Assembly (NCBI RefSeq): GCF_019317285.1 | Contig: NZ_CP079218.1 | Coordinates: 4,154,001 to 4,218,000 of the forward strand | Origin: Pedobacter sp. D749 | GTDB taxonomy: Bacteria > Bacteroidota > Bacteroidia > Sphingobacteriales > Sphingobacteriaceae | Reading direction: 5' to 3' | Length of the DNA: 64,000 nt | Shown here: positions 41,901 to 52,471 of the stretch, one piece after another | Layout of the letters: every line of letters begins with the position of its first letter | Position numbering within the stretch: the first letter of the stretch is position 1 | Program-made: the position numbers and the translations under genes | Notes under the pieces: generated by a model | Databases searched by the model: none | Told to the model about the DNA's origin: nothing | The model's input: only the letters and a program-made list of their open reading frames with translations

Positions 41901-44900
41901 CCTTGCAGTACCAGGTGCATTTTCACATTTATTATCACCTTTTACAGTTACATAATAAGTGGTTGTGCTGGTTAATGCCGGCGTAGCATAAGTTGCCCCC
42001 ATGAAACTTACATTGGTTAAGGCGGCATCACTGTACCAGGTAAATACCGGGTTAGTTACTGTTGGCGATGTTGCACTTAATACAGCAGATGATCCCGCAC
42101 AAACTGATGTGCTTCCACTAAGGATAATATCAGTAGTAGTGGCCAATGGATTAACCGCTACAATTACTGCTTTAGCATCTGCAGCATTGTTTTCACATTT
42201 GTTAGCACCTTTAACAGTTACATAATACGTAGTTGTGGCTGTTAATCCGGTTACGGTAAACGTTGGGCCGGTAAATAACACGCTGGTTAACGAAGCATCG
42301 CTGTACCAGGTAAACACTGGCTGCGTTACCGTGGTGCTCGAAGCCATTAACATTACGGTAGAACCTGAACAGATTTGTGCATTGCTCACTGCAATGTCAG
42401 CAGCGGTAGCAAAATTCTTAACGGTTACGGTAACTACCTGAGCGTTGGCTGGTGAATTTTCACATTTGTTATCACCCTTAACAGTTACATAATAAGTAGT
42501 GTTTGCATTAAGTGCAGGTGTAGTAAAACTAGCGCCAACATAGGCTACTGTAGTTAAAGCAGCATTACTATACCAGGTAAATACCGGGTTAATTACTGTT
42601 GTGGTTGAAGCAGACAGTGCCGCTGTAGATCCTTTACAGATTGGGGTAATTCCGCTAATGGCAATGTCTCCATCAGTTGCCGCCGAATTAACCGTAATGG
42701 TTATCGTTTTAGCGTTTGCTGCAGTATTCTCACATTTATTATCGCCTTTAACCGTTACATAATAAGTGGTTGTGGCATTAAGCGTTGGCGTAACAAAGCT
42801 AGCCCCAGTAAATGCTACAGTAGTTAAAGCTGCATCACTGTACCAGGTAAATACCGGGTTGATTACGGTTGTACTTGTTGCATTTAAAGTAACTGAAGCG
42901 CCACCGCATATGGTACTCGTTCCCGCTAAGTTTATATCAGCTAAAGTGGCAACAGGGTTTACTGTTATCGTAACCTCTTTTGCATTACCAGCTGTGTTTG
43001 CACATTTATTTGTTCCACTAACAGTAACATAATATTTGGTAGTTACACTAATGGCTGGTGTATTAAATACTGCACCTACAAAAGCTACCTGGGTTAAAGC
43101 AGCATCGCTATACCAGGTAAACACCGGACTGGTTACTGTTGTACTGGCCGCAGTAAGTACTGCTGTTCCAGAAGCACACAACGATGTAGTTCCGCTTATT
43201 GTTACATCGGCAGCAACTGCTGATGGATTAACGGTTATAGAAATTTTAGCACGTGTAGAGTTTGAACAACCCGCTCCACTTACGGCTTCAACATAATAAT
43301 CGTATGTTCCTGCTGCGAGGGATGCAGATGTAGTAAAGCTACTGTTGTTGGTTACCAACATATTTCCGGCTACAGCCGCATCATACCAGTTATAAGTTAC
43401 TCCTGCAACGGCTTGCACACTTAAAGTAGCAGGTGAGCCGATACAAGTTGTAGTTGGGTTATTAGTTGATGGAATCGGCGCTACTGGTGGAGTTAAAATA
43501 GTTACTGTTACTTTGGTTCCTGGAGTCTCGCAACCATTAGCAGTTGCCGTTACTGAATAAGTATAAGTTCCGGCAGTTAGGCCCGGATCTGTTGTGAAAG
43601 TTGCCCCATCTTTTCCTGTTTGATAGGTTGAGCCTAAGTACCATTTGTACACTACGCCTGCTTGTGGGTTCTGCACACTTAATGTTGCGGATGAACCTTG
43701 ACAAGCACTTGCTGTAGCAGCATTAACTGTTGGTGTGGTGATTACACGTTGTGCATAATCTAAATTAACAGATGTTAATGCCCCTAACAAACCTGAACCT
43801 AACCTCAGTTCTGCTCCATCAAATTTACTGGTTGGAACGAAAGTTAATATTGCAGATGTACCGCCAGATAATAATTTTAAGCTAATTAACGGGTTAGCAA
43901 TAGAAACTGCATCGTTATTGCTGGTTGTACCCTGGAAAGTAGTTACGGTTAAGTTATTTAACACTCCTGCCGAAAGCAATGTCCCTGGAGTGGTAATTTT
44001 CACTCTTAAGGTATCGCCTACATTTGATAATCCTGTAAAGCCAACCTGGTGATAAACAGATGCACCAAGTAATCCCACTGGGATAACCAAACTGGATCCT
44101 GTATTAATATCATTATCAACCGCAAAAGTAGGGTTAAAAACACCGGCTAGTAAAGCTATCCCAGTTACGCCACTTGTAACTGTTGTTGTAGCTGCTCCAC
44201 AAGGCGTAGTTATCGGTGTACCGTTAGGAATTACAGTAACCGTTACGGTTGCCCTGCTTGTTGCAGTACAGCCTCCAGGTATGGTAGCCTCTACATAATA
44301 AGTTGTTGTTGCACTTAATTGTGGTGTTACATACGTTTCACCAGTATGTACCGGAACTGTACCGTTTGCAGTAGTGTACCAGTTAATGGTTGCACCTGCT
44401 GTACCAGAAGTTGCCTTTAATACCGCAACAGCACCTTCACTGATAGTGATAGAAGGTGGTGTAATTATCGGAACATCAATAGTTCCTAAAATAACTTTAC
44501 CTTCTGTTCTTGCTGATGAAGAACCACAGCCATTAACTGCTGCAACAAAATAACTGGTATTTGCAGTAATTAAAGGTGTTGTAAAGTTATCGCCGGTGAA
44601 TACTAAGTTTCCCCCTACCGCAGCATCGTACCAGTTATAGGTTGTACCTGCAATTGGATCTTTAACCTGGAAGGTAGCTGATGTATTCGGACAGGTATTA
44701 ACTGATGCCGAAAGCAGATCAGGTGTTACCGGTGCAGGGTTTGTAGTTACGTTTACAATTGTTTTATAGCTTACACAGCCTGTTGCAGAAACTGCTGCAA
44801 CATAGAATTTGGTATCGCCTGTTAAAGCCGGAGTAGTAAATGTGATACCATCTTTTCCACTTATGTAATTACCGGCAGCATCATACCACCTGTAGGTTAA

Positions 44901-47900
44901 ACCTGCTGATGGATTACTTACCTGCAATTGAGCGGTTGAGCCTAAACAAGCAGTAACGTTAGCAGCTGTTACTGTTGGTGCAAGCAAAATGCGTTGTGCG
45001 TAATTTAAGTTGATTGAAGTTAATGCACCCAATACACCTGAGTTTAATCTTACTTCTACTCCATCAAAAACGTTCGTTGGAACAAAAGTGATTAAGGCCT
45101 GTGTATTACCGCTCAACAACTGAACATTTAATAAGCTATTGTTTAAAAATTGCGAATCACCATTGCTGTTCGTTCCAACATAAGTGGTGATGGCCGCATT
45201 AGCTAATAATGAAAGCGACAATAATTTTCCTGGCGATGATACCAATACACGCACGGTATCACCAACAGTAGATAGTGACCCAAAACCAACTCTTTGATAA
45301 ACTGATGCCCCAAGCGCTCCAACAGGCATGACCAGTGAAGATGCGGTTTCAGTATCGTTGTCAATCGCTAAAACTGGATTAAATACACCTGATAATAATG
45401 CTACGCCTGTAACACCACCAACTTGTGTTGTTGCGGCTTCGCATGGTACTGGATTTGGCGATCCATTTCCATCAACGGTAATGGTTACCTGAACACGGCT
45501 TGCCGAAGTACAACCATTGGTAGAAACCGATTCTACATAATAAGTTGTAGTAGCCAACAGCGGCGGTGTAACATAAGTAGCACCCACATAAACAGGTATA
45601 GTTGAAGTATTAGAAGTATACCAATTGAAAGTATTGGTTGGATCTGCAGAACTAGCCGTTAAAATTGCAGTTTGTCCTGCACCCACTGTTGATGAATTGG
45701 CAGTTACCACAGGTAAAACCGGACGAGGATTTACTGATACCGCAGCTGCTGCACGTGCAGCACTTGTACAGTTTCCTTGAGAAGCTTCTACATAATAAGT
45801 AGTGGCGGCTGTTAAGGCCGGAGTTTGGAATACTGCACCTGTGAAAACCAGGTTTCCACCTACCGCTGCATCGTACCATTTATAGGTTACTGCAGCATCT
45901 GGATTGGCAACTGATAAAGTTGCTGATGATCCCTCACAAACATTGGCAATTGTTGCCAATACTGGTGTTGGTAATGCTGGTGTAACGGTTACAGTTACCG
46001 GAACTCTCGTTGTGTTTGGACAACCGGCTTTGCTTACCTGAATATAATAAGTTGTAGTAGCCGTTAATGCTGTTGTAGTAAATGTTTCGCCAGTGGCTAA
46101 TTGTGTGCCACCAGTTGCGGCATCGTACCACGCTAATGCCGTACCACCGTTTGCTGTTGCAGTTAAAGTTGCTGTACTTCCTGCACAAATGGTTTGTGCA
46201 CCTGCTGTTACCGTTGGGTTAGGATAAATTACAGTAGCACCATAAATATCTAAACTGGTTAATGCCGATACTAATGCCCCAAAGCTTACCTGTACCCTAT
46301 CGTAAACACCTCCGGCTAAAATGGTAGCCGCGAAACGAGAACCTGAAAGTAATTGAAGATTTAATAATGATGAATTTAATTGAACTGATCTAACCACTGT
46401 TGATCCGTTCAATACGTTTACAGTAACATTACCCAGTGCCGTTAAATCTAATAAACCACCTGGTAAAGCTAAATCTAAACGGATGCTATCAGTTGCAGTT
46501 CCAGCGTTAGGGAAAATTAATTGCTGGTAACCTGATGAACCAACACCTACTGACAACGATATCCGGGTAAAATTAGACGGATCCGCATCAGTAGAATTTC
46601 CGGCTCCGGTTATTCCGCACAATAAACAAATTCCGTTTATACCTGTGTTTTGCAAATTAGCAGCGTTACAGGCGGTACTACCACCGTTGTTTAATACAGT
46701 AACAGTTACTGGTACTCGGCTTGCACTTTTACAACCGCTGGCATTTGTAGTCTCTACATAATAAGTAGTAGTTGCCGATAATGTTGGGGTGGTAAATGAA
46801 TTACCAGCACCTACCTGTGTTCCACCTGTAGCAGCATCGTACCATTGAATGGTATTTCCAGCGTCTGCTGTTGCCAATAAGGTAGTAGATTGACCTGCAT
46901 TTATTACCTGGTTATTCGTAGTTACGGTTGCGGCAGTTGCTGGAGGGTTAACAGAAACGTTAACCGCGGTTCTTGAACTTACTGCAGTTCCTGATACTGC
47001 CTCAACATAAAATACGGTTGGAGCGGTAACTGCAGGAGTTACAAAAACACCTGTGTTATTAGTAACCAATGGTGTACTGCCGGTAGAAGCATACCAGCTA
47101 TAGGTTACACCAGCTTGCAAATTGCTTACACTTAGTGTAGCCGGACTTCCAGCACAAACAGTTGCTGCAGCAACCACTGGCGCATCAACCGTTACAGTTA
47201 AGCTATAAGTTGTTGTTGCTTTGTTTCCGTTTGCGTCTGTTGCAGTTAAAGAAATTGAAAAGGTTCCACCTAAAGTTGGTGTTCCTGTAATTTCTCTTGT
47301 TGCGGTATTAAAACTTAATCCCGGAGGAAGGTTTGTAGCTAAATAAGTATATGGTGCTGTTCCACCGGTTACCGCTGGTAAAGTTTGTGTTGGGTAAGGT
47401 GTGCCTACAATACCATTAGGTAAAGTAGCACCTGGTAATGACAACACACCTATTACTTTAAGCGCGTAGGTATTACTTGCTGTTCTGCCCTCACTATCTG
47501 TAGCGGTAACACTAATCGAATAATTTCCGGCCTGTGCAGGCGTTCCGGAAACCGCTCTTGTTGCTGGATTAAAAGTTAACCCTGCCGGAAGATTGTTTGC
47601 TACATAAGTATATGGCCCAACGCCACCGGTTGCCGATGGCAAGGTTTGCGTGGCATAAACTGTTCCTTCTGTTCCATCAGGCAAAGTTGCTGCAGGTAAC
47701 AATAAAGGATCAACTACTACAATTGTATAGTTATTGGTTGTTGTTTTTCCATCGGCATCTGTAACTGTTACCGGTATGGTGAAAGTTCCGGATTGCGTAG
47801 GTGTTCCGGTAATTTCTCTTGTTGCCGGGTTAAAAGCTAATCCCGGAGGAAGACCCGTTGCAGCATAAGTATATGATGTTGAACCACCTGTTGCAGACGG

Positions 47901-50900
47901 AATAGTTTGGATAGGATAAACTGTGCCAGTTGTTCCATTAGCTAAAGTAGCCGCCGGTAAAACCAACGGATCGGTTACTTTAAGCGTATAGTTAGCTGTA
48001 ATCGTATTGCCATTAGCATCGGTTACTGTTACCGGAATCGTAAATGTTCCGATTTGAGTAGGCGTGCCCGTAATTTCTCTGGTGGCCGGATTAAAAGTCA
48101 ATCCCGGAGGAAGCGCAGTAGCTGTATATGTATAAGGCCCGGTTCCACCTGTTGCAGCTGGAATTCCGTTTGTTGTATATGGTGTGCCTGTTACACCGTT
48201 AGGCAATGCTCCGGGAGCTAAAGCTAAGGCTGGCGTTACCGTTAAAGTGAATGTTGCAGTTGTACTACAAGCCTTTGTATCAGTTACTACAACATCAAAT
48301 GTTGGATTACCTGCGGCAGTTGGCGTTCCACTTATCAGGCCACTTGGCGATAAAGTTAAACCAGCTGGTAAGGTACTACCTGCAGCTAAGGCATAAGTAT
48401 AACCTGGTGTTCCGCCAGAAGCAACAGGAAGCTGCTTATTGTATGGAGAGGCAATTGTTGCATTTGTTAAAGTTGTACCTGCAAATACAATTGCCGGATT
48501 AACGGTAATACCTACCGGAACCCTTGTTGTATTTGAACAGGTCCCTTTAGTTACCTGAACATAATACGTAGTAGTTGTTGTTAATGCCGGAGTAGTAAAG
48601 TTTGCGCCTGTTCCCACTTGTGTTCCACCTGTTGGCGCATCGAACCAGGTTAAGGTCGTACCACCATTTGCAGTTGCACTTAATGTTGCAGCGCTGCCTG
48701 AACAGATCGATTGTGCACCAGCTATAAATGTTGGGTTTGGATAAACTACCGTTGCGCCATAAATATCTAAGCTCGTTAAAGCGGAAACCAGTGCACCAAA
48801 GCTTACCTGAACTCTATCATAAGCGCCACCCGCTAAAACAGTTGCTGCAAAACGATTGCCTGATAATAGTTGAAGACTTAATAATGCACCGTCTAATTGA
48901 ACTGTTTTTACAACCGTAGTACCATTTAATACCGTAATGGTTACATTATTTAAAAGACCAACATCGGCTAAACCGGTTGGTAAAGCCAGGTCTAAACGGA
49001 TGCTATCTGTAGCAACACCTGTAGAAGGGAAAATTAATTGTTGATAACCCGTTGCGGTAACGCCTACAGCAAGAGAAATCCGGGTGAAGTTGTTTGCATT
49101 GGCATCAGTAGAGTTACCTGCACCATTTATAGCACATAATAAACAGATCCCATTAATACCGGTATTCTGATTGTTTGCTGCATTGCAAGCTGTTGCGCCG
49201 CCGCCATTAATTACAGTTACAGTTACCGGAACGCGGCTTGCACTTTTACAGCCATTGCTGCTTGTGGTTTCTATATAATAAGTTTTGGTTGCAGATAAGG
49301 CTGGCGTAGTGAACGAAGTCCCTGTTCCAACCTGCGTTCCCGCTGATGGAGCATCAAACCAGGCAATGGTATTTCCAGCATCAGCAATAGCGGTTAAAGT
49401 TGTAGTTTGTCCGGAGTTGATTACCTGGTTATTAGTAGTAACTGTGGCTAAAGTTGCAGGTGGATTAACTGAAACCGTAACCGATGTTCTCGAACTGATT
49501 GCTGTTCCGGAAACAGCTTCTACATAAAATACAGTTGTTGAACTTACTGCAGGCGTTACAAAAGTACCGTTATTGCCAGTTACTAATGGTGTACTTCCTG
49601 TAGAAGCATACCAGTTATACGTAACGCCAGTTTGAAGATTGCTTACAGTTAAAGTAGCCGTACTTCCGGTACATACCGTAGCTGAAGCCACAACTGGTGC
49701 ATTTACCGTTACGGTTATGGCATAAGTCGTTGTTGCTTTATTATTGTTAGCATCTGTAGCTGTTAAAGCAACATTATAAGTACCACCTTGCGTCGGTGTT
49801 CCGGTAATTTCTCTTGTTGTCGGATTAAACGACAATCCCGGAGGAAGGTTTGTTGCTGCGTATGTATACGGAGACGTTCCACCTGTTACAGCCGGTAATG
49901 TTTGCGGTAAGTAAGAAGAACCAACAATACCGTTAGGTAAAGTTTTTGTTGGTAAAATTAAGGTACCATTTACTTTTATTGGATAAGTGTTACTTACTGT
50001 TTTACCCTGACTATCGGTAACTGTAACACCAATTACATAATTACCTGCCTGGGTTGGTGTACCAGTAACCTCTCTTGTAGCTGGATTAAACGATAATCCG
50101 GCAGGGAGATTAGCACCTGCATAAGTATAAGGACCAACACCACCTGTTGCAGCCGGGAGAACTTGTGTAGCATAAGCAACGCCCTCTGTTCCATCTGGCA
50201 AAGTTGCCGCTGGTAATACCAATGGGCTATTTATAATAACACTATAATTTGTAGTTACCGTTTTTCCATCAGCATCTGTTACTGTAACGGGCACTGTATA
50301 AGTGCCAATAGTTGTTGGTGTACCGGTAATGGCTCTGGTTGATGGATTAAAAGTTAAACCTGGAGGAACACCTGTTGCCGAATAAGTATAAGGCGTAGTT
50401 CCTCCGGTTGCACCTGGAATAATCTGTGTAGTATAAACCGTTCCTGCAGTACCATCAGCTAATGTTGCTGCAGGTAAAAATAAAGGATCAGTAATTTTTA
50501 CGGTATAATTAGAAGTAATGGTATTACCGTTTACATCAACAACCGTAACTGGTATCGTATATATTCCAGGTTGGGTCGGCGTTCCGGTAATTTCTCTTGT
50601 TGTTGGATTAAAAGTTAAGCCAGGAGGAATACCTGTTGCGGTATAAGTGTACGGCCCTGTTCCACCAGTTGCGGCTGGGATAGTCTGTGTTGGATAAACA
50701 GTTCCTGTTAAACCATCAGGTAATGCGCCTGGTATAAGTACCAATGCTGTGGTAACCGTTAAATTATAATTCGCGGTTGCCTTACAACCTTTGGCATCAG
50801 TTGCAACTACAGAAAAAGTGTAAGCATTGGCTACGGTTGGTGTTCCGGTAATTACGCCAGTTGATGACAAACTTAAGCCTGTTGGCAGTGTACTTCCTGC

Positions 50901-52397
50901 AGCCAGGGCATAAGTATAACCCGCTGTTCCACCTGTAGCTACATCTAACTGTTTAGCATAGGCAAAACCTGGAGTGGCATTTATTAATGTTGCCCCATTA
51001 AAAATAATTTGTGGATTTACGGTAATTACAACAGGTATTCTTGCCGATTCAGTTGTACAGCCTACTCTTCTTGCAGCAACATAATAAGTTTTAGTAGCCG
51101 TTAATGCTGGTGTAGTAAAAGTACCATTAAAAGCAACTGTTTGTAATGCTGTCCCTCCTTCTATTGCTTCATACCATCTTAATTCGTTGGCATTTGGAGT
51201 AGTAGCGTTTAAAGCTACTGTAGTATTATAACATGCAGCAATTGCTGTACTTGCTGGCGTTGGCCTGCCCGCAGAGCGGATTACTCCATAAACATTGATA
51301 GTTTGTGTAAGGTTTAGCGCAACTACAGAACCCAATGTAACCTTCACCCTGTCGTACACTACATTTGTACCTGGAGAAAAAGGTATCGATACTGGTTGCC
51401 CGCTATTTAGTAAGCCTAATAAATCCAGATTTAAAGTATTTGGGAATGAGCCTGTATATACCTGGGTACCGCCATTATATGCGGTTATAGAAATGTTTTG
51501 TAAAAGCCCTGCTGTTAGTAACGCAGGAGAAGCACTAAGTCGCAGGTTAATATCCTCACCAGGATTTGATGCTGTTGCAAAATAGAAATTTTGGCTAATG
51601 GATGATCCCACGCCAAGTACCCCTAAACTAAGTTGAGAAAAATTATTTGGATCTGAATCTATTGCCCTTTCACTATTTGTTACGCCAGAACTTCCCAGCT
51701 GTAAGGCATCAAGCGTAATCCCTGTTCCTTCATAACCTGTAGCAAATGCCTGGGCACAAGGATCAGTACCAGAAGTATAAAAAGAATAATAAACCTTTGT
51801 ACTATTAGCAACTGAAACCAAAAGTGCATTGGTTACATCTTTTATAAATACCCTATCATAAGCCTGTGTAGGAGTTATCGCGATATAAAAAAAACCATTT
51901 GCATCTTTTACCAAACGCAGATTATCTGAAGAAAATCCGTTAACACTGTTACCGCCAATTGGGGGAACTGCAGAAGCACCGTTTCTGGCGCCCACCTGAA
52001 ATGAATGGTTTCCAAGAACTACTGTTCCGCCTACATTGGCCAGCAAGGTACCCAAACTTCCACCTAATAAACTGTTCAGTACATCTCCGTCAAAATCTAT
52101 TCTGATATAAGATGTTATTCCCCCAGCTACAGCTGCCGGATATTTTAATTCCAGTTCGCCACTATAAGAGCCTATACCAACGGCAATTCCGCCATACGAA
52201 TTAACCGTAGCAAACGTATTGTCGTTTAAAGTTGCATTTAGTGCATTGTCCACTCTGCTCTGAGCAGATACAGTATTTGCAAAAATTTTAGTTTGAGCAT
52301 ACGATTTAGTATAGAAGAGCGTTAATAGAACGATGAATGCAACACAAGTATTGCGAATTATCCCTATTCGGGATGAGAAAGTACGGGTTTTCATCAT
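38937..52397 (-). CDS. Giant repeat adhesin with T9SS type B sorting domain
   Basis: 4486 residues without interruption. Signal peptide 1-35 (ends KSYAQ). An N-terminal beta region (to about 380) is followed by Ig-like CHU_C-associated domains and two near-identical blocks of putative Ig (He_PIG) domains such as GLTFNPATREITGTPTQ, spanning about residues 460-2138. Between them are jelly-roll-like segments (GICLLCAINGAGNS). Then come further Ig-like units, eleven tandem 90-residue units (about 3057-4047) each with two Cys and a YYVTVKGDNKCEN segment, an Fn3-like domain at about 4310-4390 and the gliding-motility-associated C-terminal domain IPNAFTPNNDGKNDIF ... IGVYVYMVDITF. It is predicted to be exported by T9SS and surface-anchored. 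It heads an operon with PorP/SprF-like and PorE-like genes. Confidence 0.95.
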   Translation of the reverse strand: MMKTRTFSSRIGIIRNTCVAFIVLLTLFYTKSYAQTKIFANTVSAQSRVDNALNATLNDNTFATVNSYGGIAVGIGSYSGELELKYPAAVAGGITSYIRIDFDGDVLNSLLGGSLGTLLANVGGTVVLGNHSFQVGARNGASAVPPIGGNSVNGFSSDNLRLVKDANGFFYIAITPTQAYDRVFIKDVTNALLVSVANSTKVYYSFYTSGTDPCAQAFATGYEGTGITLDALQLGSSGVTNSERAIDSDPNNFSQLSLGVLGVGSSISQNFYFATASNPGEDINLRLSASPALLTAGLLQNISITAYNGGTQVYTGSFPNTLNLDLLGLLNSGQPVSIPFSPGTNVVYDRVKVTLGSVVALNLTQTINVYGVIRSAGRPTPASTAIAACYNTTVALNATTPNANELRWYEAIEGGTALQTVAFNGTFTTPALTATKTYYVAARRVGCTTESARIPVVITVNPQIIFNGATLINATPGFAYAKQLDVATGGTAGYTYALAAGSTLPTGLSLSSTGVITGTPTVANAYTFSVVATDAKGCKATANYNLTVTTALVLIPGALPDGLTGTVYPTQTIPAATGGTGPYTYTATGIPPGLTFNPTTREITGTPTQPGIYTIPVTVVDVNGNTITSNYTVKITDPLFLPAATLADGTAGTVYTTQIIPGATGGTTPYTYSATGVPPGLTFNPSTRAITGTPTTIGTYTVPVTVTDADGKTVTTNYSVIINSPLVLPAATLPDGTEGVAYATQVLPAATGGVGPYTYAGANLPAGLSFNPATREVTGTPTQAGNYVIGVTVTDSQGKTVSNTYPIKVNGTLILPTKTLPNGIVGSSYLPQTLPAVTGGTSPYTYAATNLPPGLSFNPTTREITGTPTQGGTYNVALTATDANNNKATTTYAITVTVNAPVVASATVCTGSTATLTVSNLQTGVTYNWYASTGSTPLVTGNNGTFVTPAVSSTTVFYVEAVSGTAISSRTSVTVSVNPPATLATVTTNNQVINSGQTTTLTAIADAGNTIAWFDAPSAGTQVGTGTSFTTPALSATKTYYIETTSSNGCKSASRVPVTVTVINGGGATACNAANNQNTGINGICLLCAINGAGNSTDANANNFTRISLAVGVTATGYQQLIFPSTGVATDSIRLDLALPTGLADVGLLNNVTITVLNGTTVVKTVQLDGALLSLQLLSGNRFAATVLAGGAYDRVQVSFGALVSALTSLDIYGATVVYPNPTFIAGAQSICSGSAATLSATANGGTTLTWFDAPTGGTQVGTGANFTTPALTTTTTYYVQVTKGTCSNTTRVPVGITVNPAIVFAGTTLTNATIASPYNKQLPVASGGTPGYTYALAAGSTLPAGLTLSPSGLISGTPTAAGNPTFDVVVTDTKACSTTATFTLTVTPALALAPGALPNGVTGTPYTTNGIPAATGGTGPYTYTATALPPGLTFNPATREITGTPTQIGTFTIPVTVTDANGNTITANYTLKVTDPLVLPAATLANGTTGTVYPIQTIPSATGGSTSYTYAATGLPPGLAFNPATREITGTPTQSGTFTIPVTVTDADGKTTTNNYTIVVVDPLLLPAATLPDGTEGTVYATQTLPSATGGVGPYTYVANNLPAGLTFNPATRAVSGTPAQAGNYSISVTATDSEGRTASNTYALKVIGVLSLPGATLPNGIVGTPYPTQTLPAVTGGTAPYTYLATNLPPGLSFNTATREITGTPTLGGTFSISLTATDANGNKATTTYSLTVTVDAPVVAAATVCAGSPATLSVSNLQAGVTYSWYASTGSTPLVTNNTGVFVTPAVTAPTVFYVEAVSGTAVSSRTAVNVSVNPPATAATVTTNNQVINAGQSTTLLATADAGNTIQWYDAATGGTQVGAGNSFTTPTLSATTTYYVETTNASGCKSASRVPVTVTVLNNGGSTACNAANLQNTGINGICLLCGITGAGNSTDADPSNFTRISLSVGVGSSGYQQLIFPNAGTATDSIRLDLALPGGLLDLTALGNVTVNVLNGSTVVRSVQLNSSLLNLQLLSGSRFAATILAGGVYDRVQVSFGALVSALTSLDIYGATVIYPNPTVTAGAQTICAGSTATLTATANGGTALAWYDAATGGTQLATGETFTTTALTATTTYYIQVSKAGCPNTTRVPVTVTVTPALPTPVLATIANVCEGSSATLSVANPDAAVTYKWYDAAVGGNLVFTGAVFQTPALTAATTYYVEASQGNCTSAARAAAAVSVNPRPVLPVVTANSSTVGAGQTAILTASSADPTNTFNWYTSNTSTIPVYVGATYVTPPLLATTTYYVESVSTNGCTSASRVQVTITVDGNGSPNPVPCEAATTQVGGVTGVALLSGVFNPVLAIDNDTETASSLVMPVGALGASVYQRVGFGSLSTVGDTVRVLVSSPGKLLSLSLLANAAITTYVGTNSNGDSQFLNNSLLNVQLLSGNTQALITFVPTNVFDGVEVRLNSGVLGALTSINLNYAQRILLAPTVTAANVTACLGSTAQLQVSNPSAGLTYRWYDAAGNYISGKDGITFTTPALTGDTKFYVAAVSATGCVSYKTIVNVTTNPAPVTPDLLSASVNTCPNTSATFQVKDPIAGTTYNWYDAAVGGNLVFTGDNFTTPLITANTSYFVAAVNGCGSSSARTEGKVILGTIDVPIITPPSITISEGAVAVLKATSGTAGATINWYTTANGTVPVHTGETYVTPQLSATTTYYVEATIPGGCTATSRATVTVTVIPNGTPITTPCGAATTTVTSGVTGIALLAGVFNPTFAVDNDINTGSSLVIPVGLLGASVYHQVGFTGLSNVGDTLRVKITTPGTLLSAGVLNNLTVTTFQGTTSNNDAVSIANPLISLKLLSGGTSAILTFVPTSKFDGAELRLGSGLLGALTSVNLDYAQRVITTPTVNAATASACQGSSATLSVQNPQAGVVYKWYLGSTYQTGKDGATFTTDPGLTAGTYTYSVTATANGCETPGTKVTVTILTPPVAPIPSTNNPTTTCIGSPATLSVQAVAGVTYNWYDAAVAGNMLVTNNSSFTTSASLAAGTYDYYVEAVSGAGCSNSTRAKISITVNPSAVAADVTISGTTSLCASGTAVLTAASTTVTSPVFTWYSDAALTQVAFVGAVFNTPAISVTTKYYVTVSGTNKCANTAGNAKEVTITVNPVATLADINLAGTSTICGGASVTLNATSTTVINPVFTWYSDAALTTVAFTGASFVTPTLNATTTYYVTVKGDNKCENTAANAKTITITVNSAATDGDIAISGITPICKGSTAALSASTTTVINPVFTWYSNAALTTVAYVGASFTTPALNANTTYYVTVKGDNKCENSPANAQVVTVTVKNFATAADIAVSNAQICSGSTVMLMASSTTVTQPVFTWYSDASLTSVLFTGPTFTVTGLTATTTYYVTVKGANKCENNAADAKAVIVAVNPLATTTDIILSGSTSVCAGSSAVLSATSPTVTNPVFTWYSDAALTNVSFMGATYATPALTSTTTYYVTVKGDNKCENAPGTARVITITVNPVATASDITADDATICSGSATTLVASTTTVTNPVFTWYNDATLASVAYVGTSFVTPVLTATTKYYVTVKGDNKCENSGITAKVVTVNVNQIATAADITLSTPTLLCGSGTAVINASSTTVTNPIFTWYNDASLTSVAFTGPIFTTPVLTTTTTYYVTVKGTNRCENIAANAATVTIKVNPIAVASDVMVNGSSNICGGSATVLTASSTTITNPVFTWYTNATLTDVAYVGAVFTTPTLTANTTYYVTVKGDNKCENSAVTAKSVNIVVNPVASATDVTAADATICAGSSASLVAGTTTVTNPVFTWYSDAALTTPVFTGATFNTPALTATTKYYLTVKGDNRCESSAANAKVVTVNVNAGATTADITLSTPASVCGSGTAVINASSTTVTNPVFTWYNDASLTSVAFTGPIFTTPVLTTTTTYYVTVKGDNKCENTAANAKTVTITVNPIAAATDIAVNGSTSICASSTATLAATSTTVTNPIFTWYSDAALNTVVFTGPVFTTPVLAASTTYYVTVKGDNKCENTAATVRVVAITVNALPNSPVVSAPNGGICSGDGATLTIANAEAGVTYEWYDEAVGGNLLFTGTTFNVTALATTTDYYISAIGTGGCNNNGGRVKVTVAVNVKPTIPTVASTLVNVCIGSSATLTVTSPQTGVMYNWYTAAVGGTLAGTGVNFTTPAVNANITYYVEGANGACISSSRTPVNVIALPVPVAPASVTAANGTLCSGSSTILTVNNPVTGLVYRWYAASSGGAVLAEGITFTPPNLSATTIYYVEAVAVGGCASPARTAVTVTVLPVLDKPVVVVQSTTSNSVTFGWAAVAGAISYQVSLDNGLTWINPTSGATGTTYLVSGLKPDQNVSILVRAKGQTECETSQNGSATGKAANPFEDQVYIPNAFTPNNDGKNDIFLIYGNTISSAKMNIYTQWGQLIFQSDNVANGWDGTFKGVNQPIGVYVYMVDITFTNGTTSMRKGTVTLIR
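40260..43230 (-). repeat. Eleven tandem 270-bp Ig-like repeats inside the adhesin gene
   Basis: Eleven consecutive units of about 90 codons. Each carries the order C-x-G-S, FTWYSDAALT, TPxLTxTTTYYVTVKG, NKCEN and TVNP. Some pairs are almost identical (units 7 and 10 share NDASLTSVAFTGPIFTTPVL), which points to recent internal duplication and homogenisation. The DNA is G-rich on this strand and produces many spurious plus-strand ORFs. Confidence 0.9.
45986..51020 (-). repeat. Two-copy 2517-bp internal duplication in the adhesin gene
   Basis: Segment 48504-51020 (N-terminal copy) and 45986-48503 encode the same series of domains in the same order: six He_PIG-type units, two CHU_C-type Ig units and a NTGINGICLLC jelly-roll-like segment. 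The corresponding AATAAACA marks lie at 49138 and 46621, exactly 2517 bases (839 codons) apart, so the duplication is in frame. Confidence 0.85.
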
Positions 52398-52471
52398 GTC
52401 AGGCGTTATTTAGAAGACTTACTATGTACTACTGTTTGGTATTTTTTTTAGGTGGCATTATATTATCATGA

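Noticed and set aside
40348..43296. Series of plus-strand ORFs of 60-90 codons with similar sequence
   Set aside because: They are antisense shadows of the eleven tandem repeats in the adhesin gene; their similarity comes from the sense-strand repeats.
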